A program made the position numbers and the translations under genes. Source: Pyrinomonadaceae bacterium (lineage in GTDB: Bacteria > Acidobacteriota > Blastocatellia > Pyrinomonadales > Pyrinomonadaceae). From it: DNA of 64,000 nucleotides. The notes beneath the pieces are model-generated. The model was not told the origin of the DNA and did no database searches. It worked only from the letters and a program-made list of their open reading frames with translations. Where the stretch lies: contig JAGOBH010000002.1 of assembly GCA_017983495.1 (NCBI GenBank), forward strand, positions 434,001 to 498,000, read 5' to 3'. Of this stretch, positions 28,227 through 38,600 are shown piece after piece; position 1 is the first letter of the stretch; the number at the start of each line of letters is the position of its first letter.

Positions 28227-29192
28227 CTAGGCCTTTTCCGCTTTCACCGAGTCATTCGGAAGGTTGAGCATCGCTGTCCAGCGATATTCGGGCATATCCC
28301 AACCCTCCTTGAGCTTTCGCAAGATGAATTCGGTCATATTGTCGACGATCCAGCGATGGTTCTTCTGGCCAACCGAAGCGAGCTCGGCGTCAGGAGCCGG
28401 GTTCATGAAATCGATGGCGTACGGAATGCCATCCTTGATGGCGAATTCGACTGTGTTGAGGTCGTAGCCAAGGGCGGTACAAATTGTTTTCACATCCTGT
28501 TCTACGCGGGTGTGAAGCTCGGGCGAGAGGTATTCGTCGACATCAACATACTGCATTCCACTGAGGTACGGTTTCGATGGGTCGTATGGCATGATCAGAA
28601 CCTTTTCCTTGCCGACGCAGTAGCAGCGGACGAAATGGTCGTATTCGATGCCTTCCTGAAGCGTCATACAGAGTGTTCCGGATGCGTTATATTCTTCCCA
28701 CAGTTCTTCAATCGAGTTAACTTTAGAGACATTCTTCCAGCCTCCGCCGTCAAACGGCTTCAAGAACGAGGGAAAACCCACGTGCTCGACCACGCCTTGC
28801 CAATCGATAGGGAATTCGAGGTTTCGCAGGCTTTCAGAAGTTATGTCCTTGATGTAGCTGTGCTGCGGCAGAAGGACTGTCTTCGGGATCGCGACGCCGA
28901 GCTTGGTTGCTAGAGCGAAGTTGAAGAACTTATCGTCCGCCGACCACCAAAATGGGTTGTTGATGATGTATGTACCCTCGAGAGCAAAACGCTTGAGGGC
29001 GGCACGGTAATAGGGAACTTCATGTGAAATTCGATCGATGATCACGTCATACCGTTTAGTTTCATCGAGGGTGATGCCGCCAATATTTATCAATTCGGCG
29101 GATACCTCGCCGCCGCTTTGCTCGTCAATACTCTTTATTATCGATTCGGGAAACGTCTGTTCGCGTCCCACTAAAATACCAACTTTCTTCAT
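28227..29192 (-). CDS. ATP-grasp ligase of unknown substrate
   Basis: 321 residues; AGGAAA lies 9 bases before the ATG. The fold is ATP-grasp of the RimK / D-Ala-D-Ala ligase type: an N-terminal Rossmann-like domain (MKKVGILVGREQ), a central nucleotide-binding part (PSFLKPFDGGGWKNV near 160) and a C-terminal metal site (EFAIKDGIPYAIDFMNPAPD near 270, giving the Glu and Asn-x-P ligands). These enzymes join a carboxylate to an amine or thiol through an acyl phosphate. No partner enzyme adjoins it, so the substrate cannot be told. A second, differently folded ATP-grasp gene lies at 34106. Confidence 0.82.
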   Translation of the reverse strand: MKKVGILVGREQTFPESIIKSIDEQSGGEVSAELINIGGITLDETKRYDVIIDRISHEVPYYRAALKRFALEGTYIINNPFWWSADDKFFNFALATKLGVAIPKTVLLPQHSYIKDITSESLRNLEFPIDWQGVVEHVGFPSFLKPFDGGGWKNVSKVNSIEELWEEYNASGTLCMTLQEGIEYDHFVRCYCVGKEKVLIMPYDPSKPYLSGMQYVDVDEYLSPELHTRVEQDVKTICTALGYDLNTVEFAIKDGIPYAIDFMNPAPDAELASVGQKNHRWIVDNMTEFILRKLKEGWDMPEYRWTAMLNLPNDSVKAEKA

Positions 29193-29381
29193 TAATTAAT
29201 TTTCCTAAAAATTCGCGAAATTGCTAAAACCAGTAGTTTAAGACAGAACATTGGCCAAAACAAGTCCGATTTGCGGAGTGAGGCTAACAAATAGTTGAAC
29301 GTATTTGAGAGAGGTGAATTCCGATCGGGAACAAGAGGAGATCGACATCTGGCCGTCGAACCCTGATATCGTTTCTCGTGA

Positions 29382-32234
29382 TCACCTGACGAACATGCTT
29401 TGGACAGGGATGTCACCGGTCAGACCGAATACCGAAGCTCTAAATGAGCCATTTGAACTATTTAGGGCATACCAGGTCCGGTCCGACTGGCGAAATACTG
29501 CAATGTCGTTCTTTCCGTCTCCGTCAAAATCGCCCGCAAGCGGGATATCGCCCTCAAGGCCAAACCGTACAATCGTGTAACTCAGGTCTGAGCTGTTTCG
29601 AATGTACCAATTGCCTGTAGACGGCCTCCAAACCGCAATGTCCGAAACCGTGTCACCGTCAAAATCACCAGTAAGTTGCCGGTCACTGGAAAATCCGAAC
29701 TGGGTTGCAAAGACGCCGCCACTAGACAATTTGACATACCACACTCCATTCGACGGTCGAAAAACAACGAGATCATAGTAAGTATCGCCGTCGAAATCGC
29801 CCACAAGAGGCCGGTCGCCATTCGTTCCCCATCCTGTTGTGATCGTTGTCTGATAGTAGCTCTGCAGGTAATACCAGACTCCAGATGAAGGCCGAAAAAC
29901 GCAAAAGTCGGACTTGCCGTCGCGATCAAGGTCAGCGGGAATTGGAATGTCTTCTTCCGTTCCGAATCGAACTACCTGGAATGTGCCCGTCGCTGAATTC
30001 ATGACGTACCAATTGCCTTCCGATGGCCGGAAAACCGCAATATCCGCCTTTTGATCGCCGTCAAAATCTGCAGCGGCGGGGATGTCGCTTGGCAGGCCGA
30101 AATTAAGTGCCGTAAATCCGGTGTCGCTTGATCGCTGAACATACCATGTGCCGGATGATGGACGCCAGACGGCAAGGTCGCTCTTGCCGTCATCGTCAAA
30201 ATCGCCTGCAGGTTTGAGACTTATGCGCGTTTCAACTTCGGTGTTCGCGGTAATATATGCAACTGTCGGCGTGATCGGGTCGTGTCGGTAACTGGATACC
30301 GTCCGAAGAAGCGAATGGTCGAAACCCGCAAGCAGGTTGTCTATTGAACCCCGTCCATCACTATCCGTTTCAAAAAAACGAACCGGATATCCGTTCTGAG
30401 GCAACAAGTAGAATCGAACACCGCTTCGAGGCAGTCCATTCGGCATGGTTAAGTGAACACCCAATGAATATGAATTCCGCCCGGCATAGAAATTTCGAAA
30501 TACGTCCGATCCAAGCCCACGAATTGCATATATCGGTGTAATCCCATGCCAAATCGGGTCTGGTTCAAATATGATCTGGTAGATCTGGTTCCCAGAGATC
30601 GGAAGGACGCCGTTGAATAGATACTGGCCGTTCGAATTCGTGCGAACGCTCATATCTATCTGCGGCGAAGTCAGGTCACGCTCGCCCGATAATGCGAAGA
30701 ACGGCCCGATCAATTTCATTGGCACATTCGCAGCAGGAACCTGACCATTGCAACAATAATCCGAGACCGTTCCGGATACACGAAATTTCTTTATTGACGA
30801 CGCAAAAGTTATGTTGCTGTTTGCCGTCAGCGGCGAAACGGTAATAGATGTTGGATAAAAAGTAAAAAGCGGATGTGTCGGAGTGATAGTATATGTGCCG
30901 TTTGCCGGCAGATCGGCAAATGAAAACGACTGCTGAGTGCCGCCAGTAGTGTTCATCACACCGATTTGGATCGATTCAAGATCCAAGCGTACTCCGTTAA
31001 TTGAGTAGCCTGCGTCATTTGTGATCGAACCGCTGATCAAATAAGTCGGTCTGCTATCGCCGCATTTATTAATGAGCGTATAGGCCGAATGCATGTTGTA
31101 GCCTACGAACGTAATATCCTGATTACCATCATTATTCAGATCGGCTATGTGAAGATCATAAGCCTGATCGGGCAGCACGATCGATAAGGTGTCCTGAAAG
31201 CTGGAGAGCGAAAGCCCCTTGAAAATATGCAGCTCGCCGCTTCCGGTGAGTACGGCAACATCTAGAATTCCGTCGCCATCAAAATCAGCCCCCTTACCGC
31301 TGAAGACGTTAGTTCCTGCGGGTATAGCTAACGGTACATGGATCAGCGGTCCGAAACCACCAGCCTGATTGTTGTATCGTATGAAGACGTTGTAGGATGC
31401 CGAGAAGATATCCTTGTAACCATCGTTGTTCAGGTCGATCAACTGGACGTCCCAGCCCGGAACCATATTAAGCGACGACGCCGAACCGAAAGTTCCGCTT
31501 GGCTGGCCAAGAAAGATGTTTGACAAATGGTCAATATCGCCGGACGCGAGCAGGTCTATACGGCTGTCATTATTCAGATCGTCGGCATAGATCCATTCCC
31601 ATGTGTTTGTAAGCGTTTGTGTCTCGTTGAATGTGGCGTTGCCATTGCCGAATCTGATATAGATGCTGTCCTCGCGGTTATCCGAGACCATCAGATCGAG
31701 GTTTCCGTCGCCATTTAAGTCCCGTGCGATCGTTCTATAAAAGTAATTGTTAGCGGTCGGGGCCGGGTCGTAATAAAGCTGCGTCCATGCATTGCCGGTT
31801 CCGTTCCCGAGAAAGATCTCGAGGTGGCCCATTTGCGTATTTATGATATCGACAAAACCATCGTTATTCAGGTCGCCGGTTGTTATTGCTCGAGGATAGC
31901 CGCCCACGGATACGTTTGTTTCTTGCAGATATCCGCCGAATGTACCGGTGCCGAGCATCACAGTCATCGTCGTACCACCACCCGTGGTCGGTTGGCCGGT
32001 CATGATGTCAGGCAGTTGGTCGCCGTTCAGATCGGCCACATCCATAAAACCGGGCGACGGCGTTTCCTCAAAGTAGTAATTTCTAAGCGGATAGAACGTA
32101 GGAGTTGAACAAACGGTCGCTTTCACTCTGTCGGATCCCGAAATGTCTGGAGATTGTGAAAAGCTGTTAGCGGCACATAATGCGACTAAGAAGGCGGTTA
32201 TTATCGACAGTTGTTTTAACTTATAGTTAAACAC
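29382..32234 (-). CDS. Secreted FG-GAP/VCBS-repeat protein
   Basis: 950 residues with a GTG start and signal peptide (about 8-26). The first half (about 50-390) has irregular FG-GAP repeats carrying calcium-type DLNGDG/DLNNDG loops, consistent with a seven-bladed propeller. A middle region (about 395-640) has carboxypeptidase-regulatory-like and beta-sandwich domains. The last third is six repeats of about 47 residues, each starting DFDGDxxxD and continuing VFRPSxGxWYV. No enzyme motif is seen. Such proteins bind ligands or surfaces outside the cell. It stands between the ATP-grasp and PspA genes without clear functional ties. Confidence 0.88.
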   Translation of the reverse strand: MFNYKLKQLSIITAFLVALCAANSFSQSPDISGSDRVKATVCSTPTFYPLRNYYFEETPSPGFMDVADLNGDQLPDIMTGQPTTGGGTTMTVMLGTGTFGGYLQETNVSVGGYPRAITTGDLNNDGFVDIINTQMGHLEIFLGNGTGNAWTQLYYDPAPTANNYFYRTIARDLNGDGNLDLMVSDNREDSIYIRFGNGNATFNETQTLTNTWEWIYADDLNNDSRIDLLASGDIDHLSNIFLGQPSGTFGSASSLNMVPGWDVQLIDLNNDGYKDIFSASYNVFIRYNNQAGGFGPLIHVPLAIPAGTNVFSGKGADFDGDGILDVAVLTGSGELHIFKGLSLSSFQDTLSIVLPDQAYDLHIADLNNDGNQDITFVGYNMHSAYTLINKCGDSRPTYLISGSITNDAGYSINGVRLDLESIQIGVMNTTGGTQQSFSFADLPANGTYTITPTHPLFTFYPTSITVSPLTANSNITFASSIKKFRVSGTVSDYCCNGQVPAANVPMKLIGPFFALSGERDLTSPQIDMSVRTNSNGQYLFNGVLPISGNQIYQIIFEPDPIWHGITPIYAIRGLGSDVFRNFYAGRNSYSLGVHLTMPNGLPRSGVRFYLLPQNGYPVRFFETDSDGRGSIDNLLAGFDHSLLRTVSSYRHDPITPTVAYITANTEVETRISLKPAGDFDDDGKSDLAVWRPSSGTWYVQRSSDTGFTALNFGLPSDIPAAADFDGDQKADIAVFRPSEGNWYVMNSATGTFQVVRFGTEEDIPIPADLDRDGKSDFCVFRPSSGVWYYLQSYYQTTITTGWGTNGDRPLVGDFDGDTYYDLVVFRPSNGVWYVKLSSGGVFATQFGFSSDRQLTGDFDGDTVSDIAVWRPSTGNWYIRNSSDLSYTIVRFGLEGDIPLAGDFDGDGKNDIAVFRQSDRTWYALNSSNGSFRASVFGLTGDIPVQSMFVR

Positions 32235-32329
32235 GAGATTTGAGAACTTTCACCCGCTGCCGAACCAACGTCAGGAGGCAACGGATCGAATAGACTCAAT
32301 CGTATCACGTATTGAATGATACCCGAATC

Positions 32330-33238
32330 CTATTTTACTCCGGGAAGAAGCTCGTAGTTGCCCATCTGTCGATTGTATGAATCCAGGGCTCCCACCTCAT
32401 CTGCGGTCGCATCAAGCATTTGTTTGGTCATCGCTATCGAATCGGATAGTTGCTCGAAATCGAGGAGCGAGAATTTCTCGGGCGTCGAGATAGTGACGAT
32501 CTCGTCATTGAGGTAGCTGAAAAAGTTCTCGATCGACTGCAGCTGACCCTCAACAAGCTTGACGCTTTTCTCGATCTCGTCAAACGAAGCAATGCGGCGT
32601 TTGAGGATCTCTACGTTTGTCTGCTGGATGCGTTTGGTCTTCTCGTCCGTTGAGCTTTCCATTGCACGAAATGCTTGAGAAAGCTGATTGTGGACCGCCT
32701 GGCGATTGATAGATTTTAAGTGCTGTTTGCGGCGTCGATAAACATCGAGCAGATCCACAAAATCTTCCCAACGCTGGTCAAGAGCTCTAAGATTCGATGG
32801 CAATTCGCCCGCACCAGTAAATTTCCGATAATTTTCCTGGATCTTTTCCTTTAACCAGCGGAGATACTCGACGGCTTCGCGTTCGCGGGGCGTGAACGCC
32901 TTGATCATGTTTTCGCGGCCGGCGATGTGGAGCTTTTGGCGCCGATCATTCTCGCGACGCTGCACCAGCTGGCGATATGCCGGAAGGTTGGGCACAACGA
33001 GAATGTAGATCGCTTCGCAAAGCAAAGCGATCAGTAGTGGTATTACGCTCCCGGTGAATGCCGCAGCTGCCAAAAAGCCTGCAAGCCCCCAGAAATTTAC
33101 CGGTTCCTTTGCCGCTTCTTTCGCGTAGCTTGTCTGAAATCGGTCAAGGTCTTGCCGGTATTTAGCTATTTCAGCCATATCATCGATAACTTCTGGAAAA
33201 TTAATTCGAACGTCCCGTTTCGCCGGCTTCGTTGACAA
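32330..33238 (-). CDS. Membrane coiled-coil protein paired with PspA
   Basis: 302 residues if the TTG at 33238 is used (overlapping the pspA end by 38 bases), or 282 from the ATG at 33178 just after it; neither has a strong ribosome site. Two adjacent membrane helices (about 48-82, FWGLAGFLAAAAFTGSV then IPLLIALLCEAIYILVV) are followed by a long, charged, helical coiled coil to the end. No known enzyme motif. Because it directly follows pspA it likely anchors or regulates PspA at the membrane, in the manner of PspB/C but without their sequence. That role is inferred. Confidence 0.75.
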   Translation of the reverse strand: MSTKPAKRDVRINFPEVIDDMAEIAKYRQDLDRFQTSYAKEAAKEPVNFWGLAGFLAAAAFTGSVIPLLIALLCEAIYILVVPNLPAYRQLVQRRENDRRQKLHIAGRENMIKAFTPREREAVEYLRWLKEKIQENYRKFTGAGELPSNLRALDQRWEDFVDLLDVYRRRKQHLKSINRQAVHNQLSQAFRAMESSTDEKTKRIQQTNVEILKRRIASFDEIEKSVKLVEGQLQSIENFFSYLNDEIVTISTPEKFSLLDFEQLSDSIAMTKQMLDATADEVGALDSYNRQMGNYELLPGVK

Positions 33239-33989
33239 TCACCTGGTCCAGTACATCCTGATTGTCTGCGGCGGATGAGCCCGAGGCGATCTGTTTGCTC
33301 TCAGGCGGTGTGCCGGCTCCAAGCATTCCCATTGACTGCTTGTATTCAAGCAACTTGTCCTGAAGTTGGATGTCCATGGCTTCGCGCTCGATGTCCTGCA
33401 TCTGTGCGTCAACGGAACTGGAACCAAGCTGAAGTTTTGCTTCGGCCGCTGCTACACGTCGGTCGATCTTTTCGCGCATTTCACTAAATGTCGAGGAATC
33501 GTCACCAATATTGAACGTGTCCATGGTCTGGGCAAGTTGCTCCTGCAGCTTTGCCTGTTTTGCGGCACTGATCAGTTGCATCGCCTCGGCGGTGCGTTTT
33601 TTCATATTCAGGACGTAATTATCGCGTGCCTTGAGAGCCTGTTTCGACGCAACCTGAGCGTGGTCAGCTTGGACGGCGGTTCGCTCAAGATCCATCTGAG
33701 CCTGTTGCAATTGACCAATGTAAGCCGTCGCAATATCGTCCCGGCCCATTTTAACCGAAGCTTTGATCTTGGAATCCAGATCGACAACCTGTGTCGACAG
33801 ATTCTCTTTTTGCTTAAGAAGCAGTCGCTCAGTCGCCATCACCTGAGCAACAGAATTGTTAAGTTCCGGCACCCGATCACGCATGTCCCGGATCGTCTGC
33901 TGAAGTACCAATTCCGGGTTTTCTATCTTGTCGAGAGCGGCTCCGGTACTTGCCCTAAAGACTCTAGTTATTCTTGCCCACAATCCCAT
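33201..33989 (-). CDS. pspA: Phage-shock protein A / IM30 family protein
   Basis: 262 residues; ATG with AGGAG 12 bases upstream. The N-terminus MGLWARITRVFRAS is the amphipathic helix used for membrane binding, followed by the family pattern IENPELVLQQTIRDMRD and continuous helical coiled coil to about 220. PspA/IM30 proteins form ESCRT-III-like assemblies that protect or remodel damaged inner membrane. No pspF-type regulator is nearby. The gene is divergent from the circularly permuted ATP-grasp gene, sharing a 116-base promoter region. Confidence 0.93.
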   Translation of the reverse strand: MGLWARITRVFRASTGAALDKIENPELVLQQTIRDMRDRVPELNNSVAQVMATERLLLKQKENLSTQVVDLDSKIKASVKMGRDDIATAYIGQLQQAQMDLERTAVQADHAQVASKQALKARDNYVLNMKKRTAEAMQLISAAKQAKLQEQLAQTMDTFNIGDDSSTFSEMREKIDRRVAAAEAKLQLGSSSVDAQMQDIEREAMDIQLQDKLLEYKQSMGMLGAGTPPESKQIASGSSAADNQDVLDQVIVNEAGETGRSN

Positions 33990-34105
33990 GTTATCTATCT
34001 GCTCCTACAAAAATATCCCGATAAACCACATCGTCAAATCCCTTACGACCGACAGTTTACCAAAGTTGCAAAATCTGCACTCAGTATATCAGGAAAATAA
34101 CTTGC

Positions 34106-35551
34106 GTGAATAGAATATTACGACTTTTGCATCTGACAAAATTGGGTTTTATGGTGAAGTGGTTTACAGTTATCACGAATCGACTACAGACTATCAAAAT
34201 GACCGGAAATCTAATCTCAACTTTATCAATGCTTGATCGAGAACTGATCGAAGAATATGGGTCGGACGTACGGCTTTTCGATGAGCTTGTCGAACTCCAA
34301 CGTTCGTCGGGCATTTTGCATGGCGACCGTCCGATCTGTCCGTTCTTGCGGCCATATTTTCTTGAGTCTTCACGGTATCGAGATATCTGTTTCGCCGCTC
34401 AGGCTCTAAGTGGGGCGTTCGATGCGCTGACCATAGCCGCTCTTGAATATGAGGAGGTCGCTGACGTTCTTGGTATGTCAGAGCGTGAACTCGCGTTCGC
34501 GAGATTCGATCCAGGATACAGATCCGTTTCTATTACGAGCCGATTGGATACATTTCTGCACGCTGACGGGTTTAAGTTTCTTGAATACAATGCCGAAAAT
34601 CCGGCAGGCGTTGGCGATCAACGATCGCTCGAACAATTATTTACTCACATTCCCGCTGTGCGGCGATTTCTCGGAGCTACACCTCACTTTTTTCCGCAAC
34701 CACACCAGAAGCTTCTCGAAGTTCTTGATCGAGCTTATCGTGAATACGGTGGAAAACGTGAAAGACCGAATATCGCAATTGTCGATTGGGACGGGGTCGA
34801 CACCAGTGCGGAATTTCGCATCCTCGCCGATCACTTTGAATCCAGCGGTTATCCAACATTGATCTGTGACCCGAATTCGCTCGAATATGACGGCAAGGTA
34901 TTGAGAAACGGCGAATTTATAGTTGATATCTTTTATAAACGGGTGATCATTCATGAGTTTCTTGAGCGGTTTGATCATACGCACCCGATCTCACGGGCAA
35001 TGTCGGACAGAGCGGTCTGTATGGCCAATTCGTTCCGCTCCAAGATCCCTCACAAAAAAGCAAGCCTGGCGATATTAAGTGACCCGAAATACCACCGACT
35101 CTTCGATGCCGGGCAAGCAGACGCTATCTCAAAACATATTCCGTGGACCCGAAATGTGCTGTTTGGCGAAACGAGCTATGGCTCCGACACGATAGACCTT
35201 GTTGATTTCATCAGACAGGAACGATTCAGGTTTGTGCTGAAGCCCAATGACGATTATGGCGGCAAGGGTATTTCTTTTGGGTGGGAGTGTACGGAGAGTG
35301 AGTGGGATGACGCGATCGAGTCGGCGATAGCGTCTAAGTACGTAGTTCAGGAAAGGGCCGACGTAGCACGAACCGATATCCCAATGTTTTTGGAAGGCGA
35401 GGCGGTAATGGCAAGTCTAACGGTCGATTTTGATCCTTTCTTGTTTATGGGCGAGGTCGAAGGCGGAATGGTCAGGTTAGCACCGGGGTCGCTCGTAAAC
35501 ATCACGTCCGGAGGCGGTGAAACGGCATTAGCAATAATTGAGGGCATCTGA
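34106..35551 (+). CDS. Circularly permuted ATP-grasp protein (glutathionylspermidine-synthase-like)
   Basis: Up to 481 residues from a GTG at 34106; ATGs at 34151 and 34199 are possible starts and the last fits the first structured segment better. The protein resembles the permuted ATP-grasp group: FLEYNAENPAGVGDQ near 155 in the substrate region, FRFVLKPNDDYGGKGI near 375 for ATP, and a C-terminal SLVNITSGGGET. No amidase domain is present. In E. coli the yjf locus also joins a PspA homologue (YjfJ) to such a ligase (YjfC), which supports a functional tie to the divergent pspA gene. Substrate unknown. Confidence 0.78.
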   Translation: MNRILRLLHLTKLGFMVKWFTVITNRLQTIKMTGNLISTLSMLDRELIEEYGSDVRLFDELVELQRSSGILHGDRPICPFLRPYFLESSRYRDICFAAQALSGAFDALTIAALEYEEVADVLGMSERELAFARFDPGYRSVSITSRLDTFLHADGFKFLEYNAENPAGVGDQRSLEQLFTHIPAVRRFLGATPHFFPQPHQKLLEVLDRAYREYGGKRERPNIAIVDWDGVDTSAEFRILADHFESSGYPTLICDPNSLEYDGKVLRNGEFIVDIFYKRVIIHEFLERFDHTHPISRAMSDRAVCMANSFRSKIPHKKASLAILSDPKYHRLFDAGQADAISKHIPWTRNVLFGETSYGSDTIDLVDFIRQERFRFVLKPNDDYGGKGISFGWECTESEWDDAIESAIASKYVVQERADVARTDIPMFLEGEAVMASLTVDFDPFLFMGEVEGGMVRLAPGSLVNITSGGGETALAIIEGI

Positions 35552-35639
35552 CGCAAGATTGACGATCACGGCGCGTTCAATCGACAAGGAGCCGTGGATC
35601 GGTGCGGCCGCAGAATCTGATTATTAGGGTGAAATTTTA

Positions 35640-38600
35640 ATGAAAAAGATAATTTCGTGGGTGCTACTTATTGCCGTCTACCTCGGATACATCGCTCCGG
35701 TGAGCCTCGTGGCAAACGGCCAGGTCCTTGGAAAAGCCATGGAACAGAGAATGAAAGACACTCCTGAAGGGTTGAAGTTTCGACTCAGCGAAGGCGTTGA
35801 AGGGGCCGAAACGCGGGAAAAGCAGCAGTTGCCCCCGACCGACCCATTGTCTGAGGCCGATGCCAACGGCCTGTTGAAGCGCATTCCTGAGATAAAACCC
35901 GTTTCAGACGACAAGACGGATTTTGCAAAGCGGATCGGTACACTGCCGGCGCCAAAGACAGGCAACAGGATCAACGTAAAGTTTCCGTCAGGTGAACAGC
36001 GGACGCCGCCAAACGTCGACCCGGCGAAGCAGGCACTTGAAGTGCTACGCTTTTCACCCGAAGGCGAGATACCGCTTGCACCGGATCTTAGCGTGACGTT
36101 TTCGCAGCCGATGGTCGCCGTTACATCACAGGAGGATGCAGCGAAATTTGCTCCCGTTGAACTTTCGCCGCAGGTCGAGGGTCGCTGGCGCTGGCTCGGC
36201 ACCAAGACGCTGATGTTCGATACGACAAAGCGCTTTCCGATGGCAACGAAGTTCACTGCCCGTGTTCCTGCCGGAACGAAATCGGCGACGGGGCAGACAT
36301 TGGAAAAGGAAGTTGTCTGGACCTTTACCACACCACCGCCCAAAGTCGAAACAATGATCCCGAATGGCGGCGTAACGCGTCGAGACGCGTTGATGTTTGT
36401 TTCGTTCGATCAAGAGATCAATCCCGAGGCGGTTTTGCGAACGATATCGGTCACCGGTGGCGGAAAGAAACTGTTGATCCGTCTTGCTACACAGGAAGAA
36501 GTTGACCGAGACGGCAGTATCAGTTACCAGTCGAAACAGGCTCAGCCAAAGCGTTGGCTGGCGTTTCGAGCGATAAACTCGGACGGTTTGACGGAAAATG
36601 CATTGCCGTCAGCCGCAACTATTTCGGTCACGGTTGACATAGGGACGCCCTCCGCCGAAGGCCCGTTGACAACGGTCAAGTCACAGAGCTTCAGCTTCCA
36701 GACGTATAGCCCAATGAAGTTCAACGGCGGCTGGTGCGGATGGCGTGACAACAAAAACTGCTCACCTTTCGAGACATGGTACATGGAGTTTAACAACTCC
36801 ATCGATGCCTCGAAGTTTGCAAAAGAGATGGTCAAGGTTGAGCCGGCGGTGGAGGGCCTGAATATTTATCCTTCCGGAAATTACATATATCTGCAGGGCT
36901 ATAAAAAGGGCCGGACGAGCTACAAGGTCACGGTTGACGGCACATTGTCAGACATTTATGGACAGTCTTTGGGGCAATCTGTATCGGCAACGATAAAGGT
37001 TGGCTCAGCAGATCAGAACCTCTATGCTCAGGGCGGTTATATGGCCGTGCTCGATCCGAATGCGGCACCATCGTTTTCGATCTATTCGACAAATTACAGT
37101 TCCGTTAAGGTACGACTCTATGATGTCGGTCCCGAGCATTGGGCGCAGTTTCAAGAATATGTCCGACGGATGAACTTTGACGACGGCAAACGGCCGACAA
37201 TTCCGGGACGTCTCGTTTCGGACGAAGTCGTCCAGATCGCGAACAAGCCAGATGAGATGGTCGAGACGAGGGTCGACGTCAGTAAGGCTCTCAGCGGCGG
37301 ATTTGGCAATGTTATCGTCGATATTGAACCGACGGTTCGAAAGGACAAATACGATCGCGTCAGAATATTTACCTGGCTGCAGGCTACCCAGATCGGGCTC
37401 GACGCATTTGTCGACAACACTGAACTGGTCGGCTTTGCGACGGATCTGAAGACCGGTAAACCGCTTTCAGGTGTTGATCTTTCGATCGAACCTAACGGAA
37501 AGCAGGTGACCGGGGGAAAAATGGCGGTCATCGAGCCGGGATATCTCGAACGGGCTTGGAATTGGCTAACGAACTGGGGCAGTAGCCAGGCGGACGAGAT
37601 CCAATCGGTTGAGGCAGACGGAACCGCAGTAACGACTGAAACGGTCGCTGAAGCTCAAACTGACCGAACTGGAGAGAACGGCATTCTGAGATTGCAGCTC
37701 CCGAATACCGCCTCAACAAAAGGCCAGAACCTTCTGGTTGCTAAACGTGGAAAGGACGTTGCGTTCCTTCCCGAGAATACCGATTACTATTGGCAGGAAA
37801 GCGGTAACTGGTACAAAAAGGCTGATTCCGATTCGCTGCGTTGGTTCGTATTTGATGACCGCAAACTCTACAAACCGAAAGAAGAGGTGGTCGTTAAAGG
37901 CTACCTTCGTAAGATCACGGCCGGAAAGCTCGGCGATGTCGAGGGGCTTGGTGACGCTGCCAGCGGTATTACTTATTCGGTAAAAGATCCGCGGAATAAT
38001 GAGATCGCAAAGGGTACGGCGAATTTGAACGCGTTTGGTGCGTTCGATCTAAAATTCACATTGCCGGACAATGCGAATCTTGGGTATGCGCGGATCGATC
38101 TATCGACAAACAGTTCGCTTTCTGGTTCAGGACATTCTCACCAGTTCCAGATCCAGGAATTTCGCCGTCCGGAATTCGAAGTAACATCCAAGGTCGAGAC
38201 CGAAGCTCCACATTTCGTCGGCGGCAAGGCTTTGCTCTCGGTCGAAGCCAAATATTACGCCGGCGGCGGTCTTGCAAATGCCGAAGCCAACTGGACGGTG
38301 ACCTCTAATGCTACCAATTACACTCCGCCGAATCGCGGCGAGTTCACATTTGGGACATGGACTCCGTGGTGGAGAGTTTACGATTACGGTGAATTTGGCG
38401 GCGGCCGCGGATACGGCGGCGGATCGTCACAGTCATTCAAAGGCGTAACTGATGCGAGCGGAAAGCACCTGTTGAAGATCGACTTCGAGTCGGTTAAGCC
38501 GCCGCGTCCTTACACGATCACCGCGGCGTCGTCTGTACAAGACGTCAATCGACAAACGTGGTCGAGTTCGACTTCGCTGCTGGTCCATCCTTCTTCGCTC

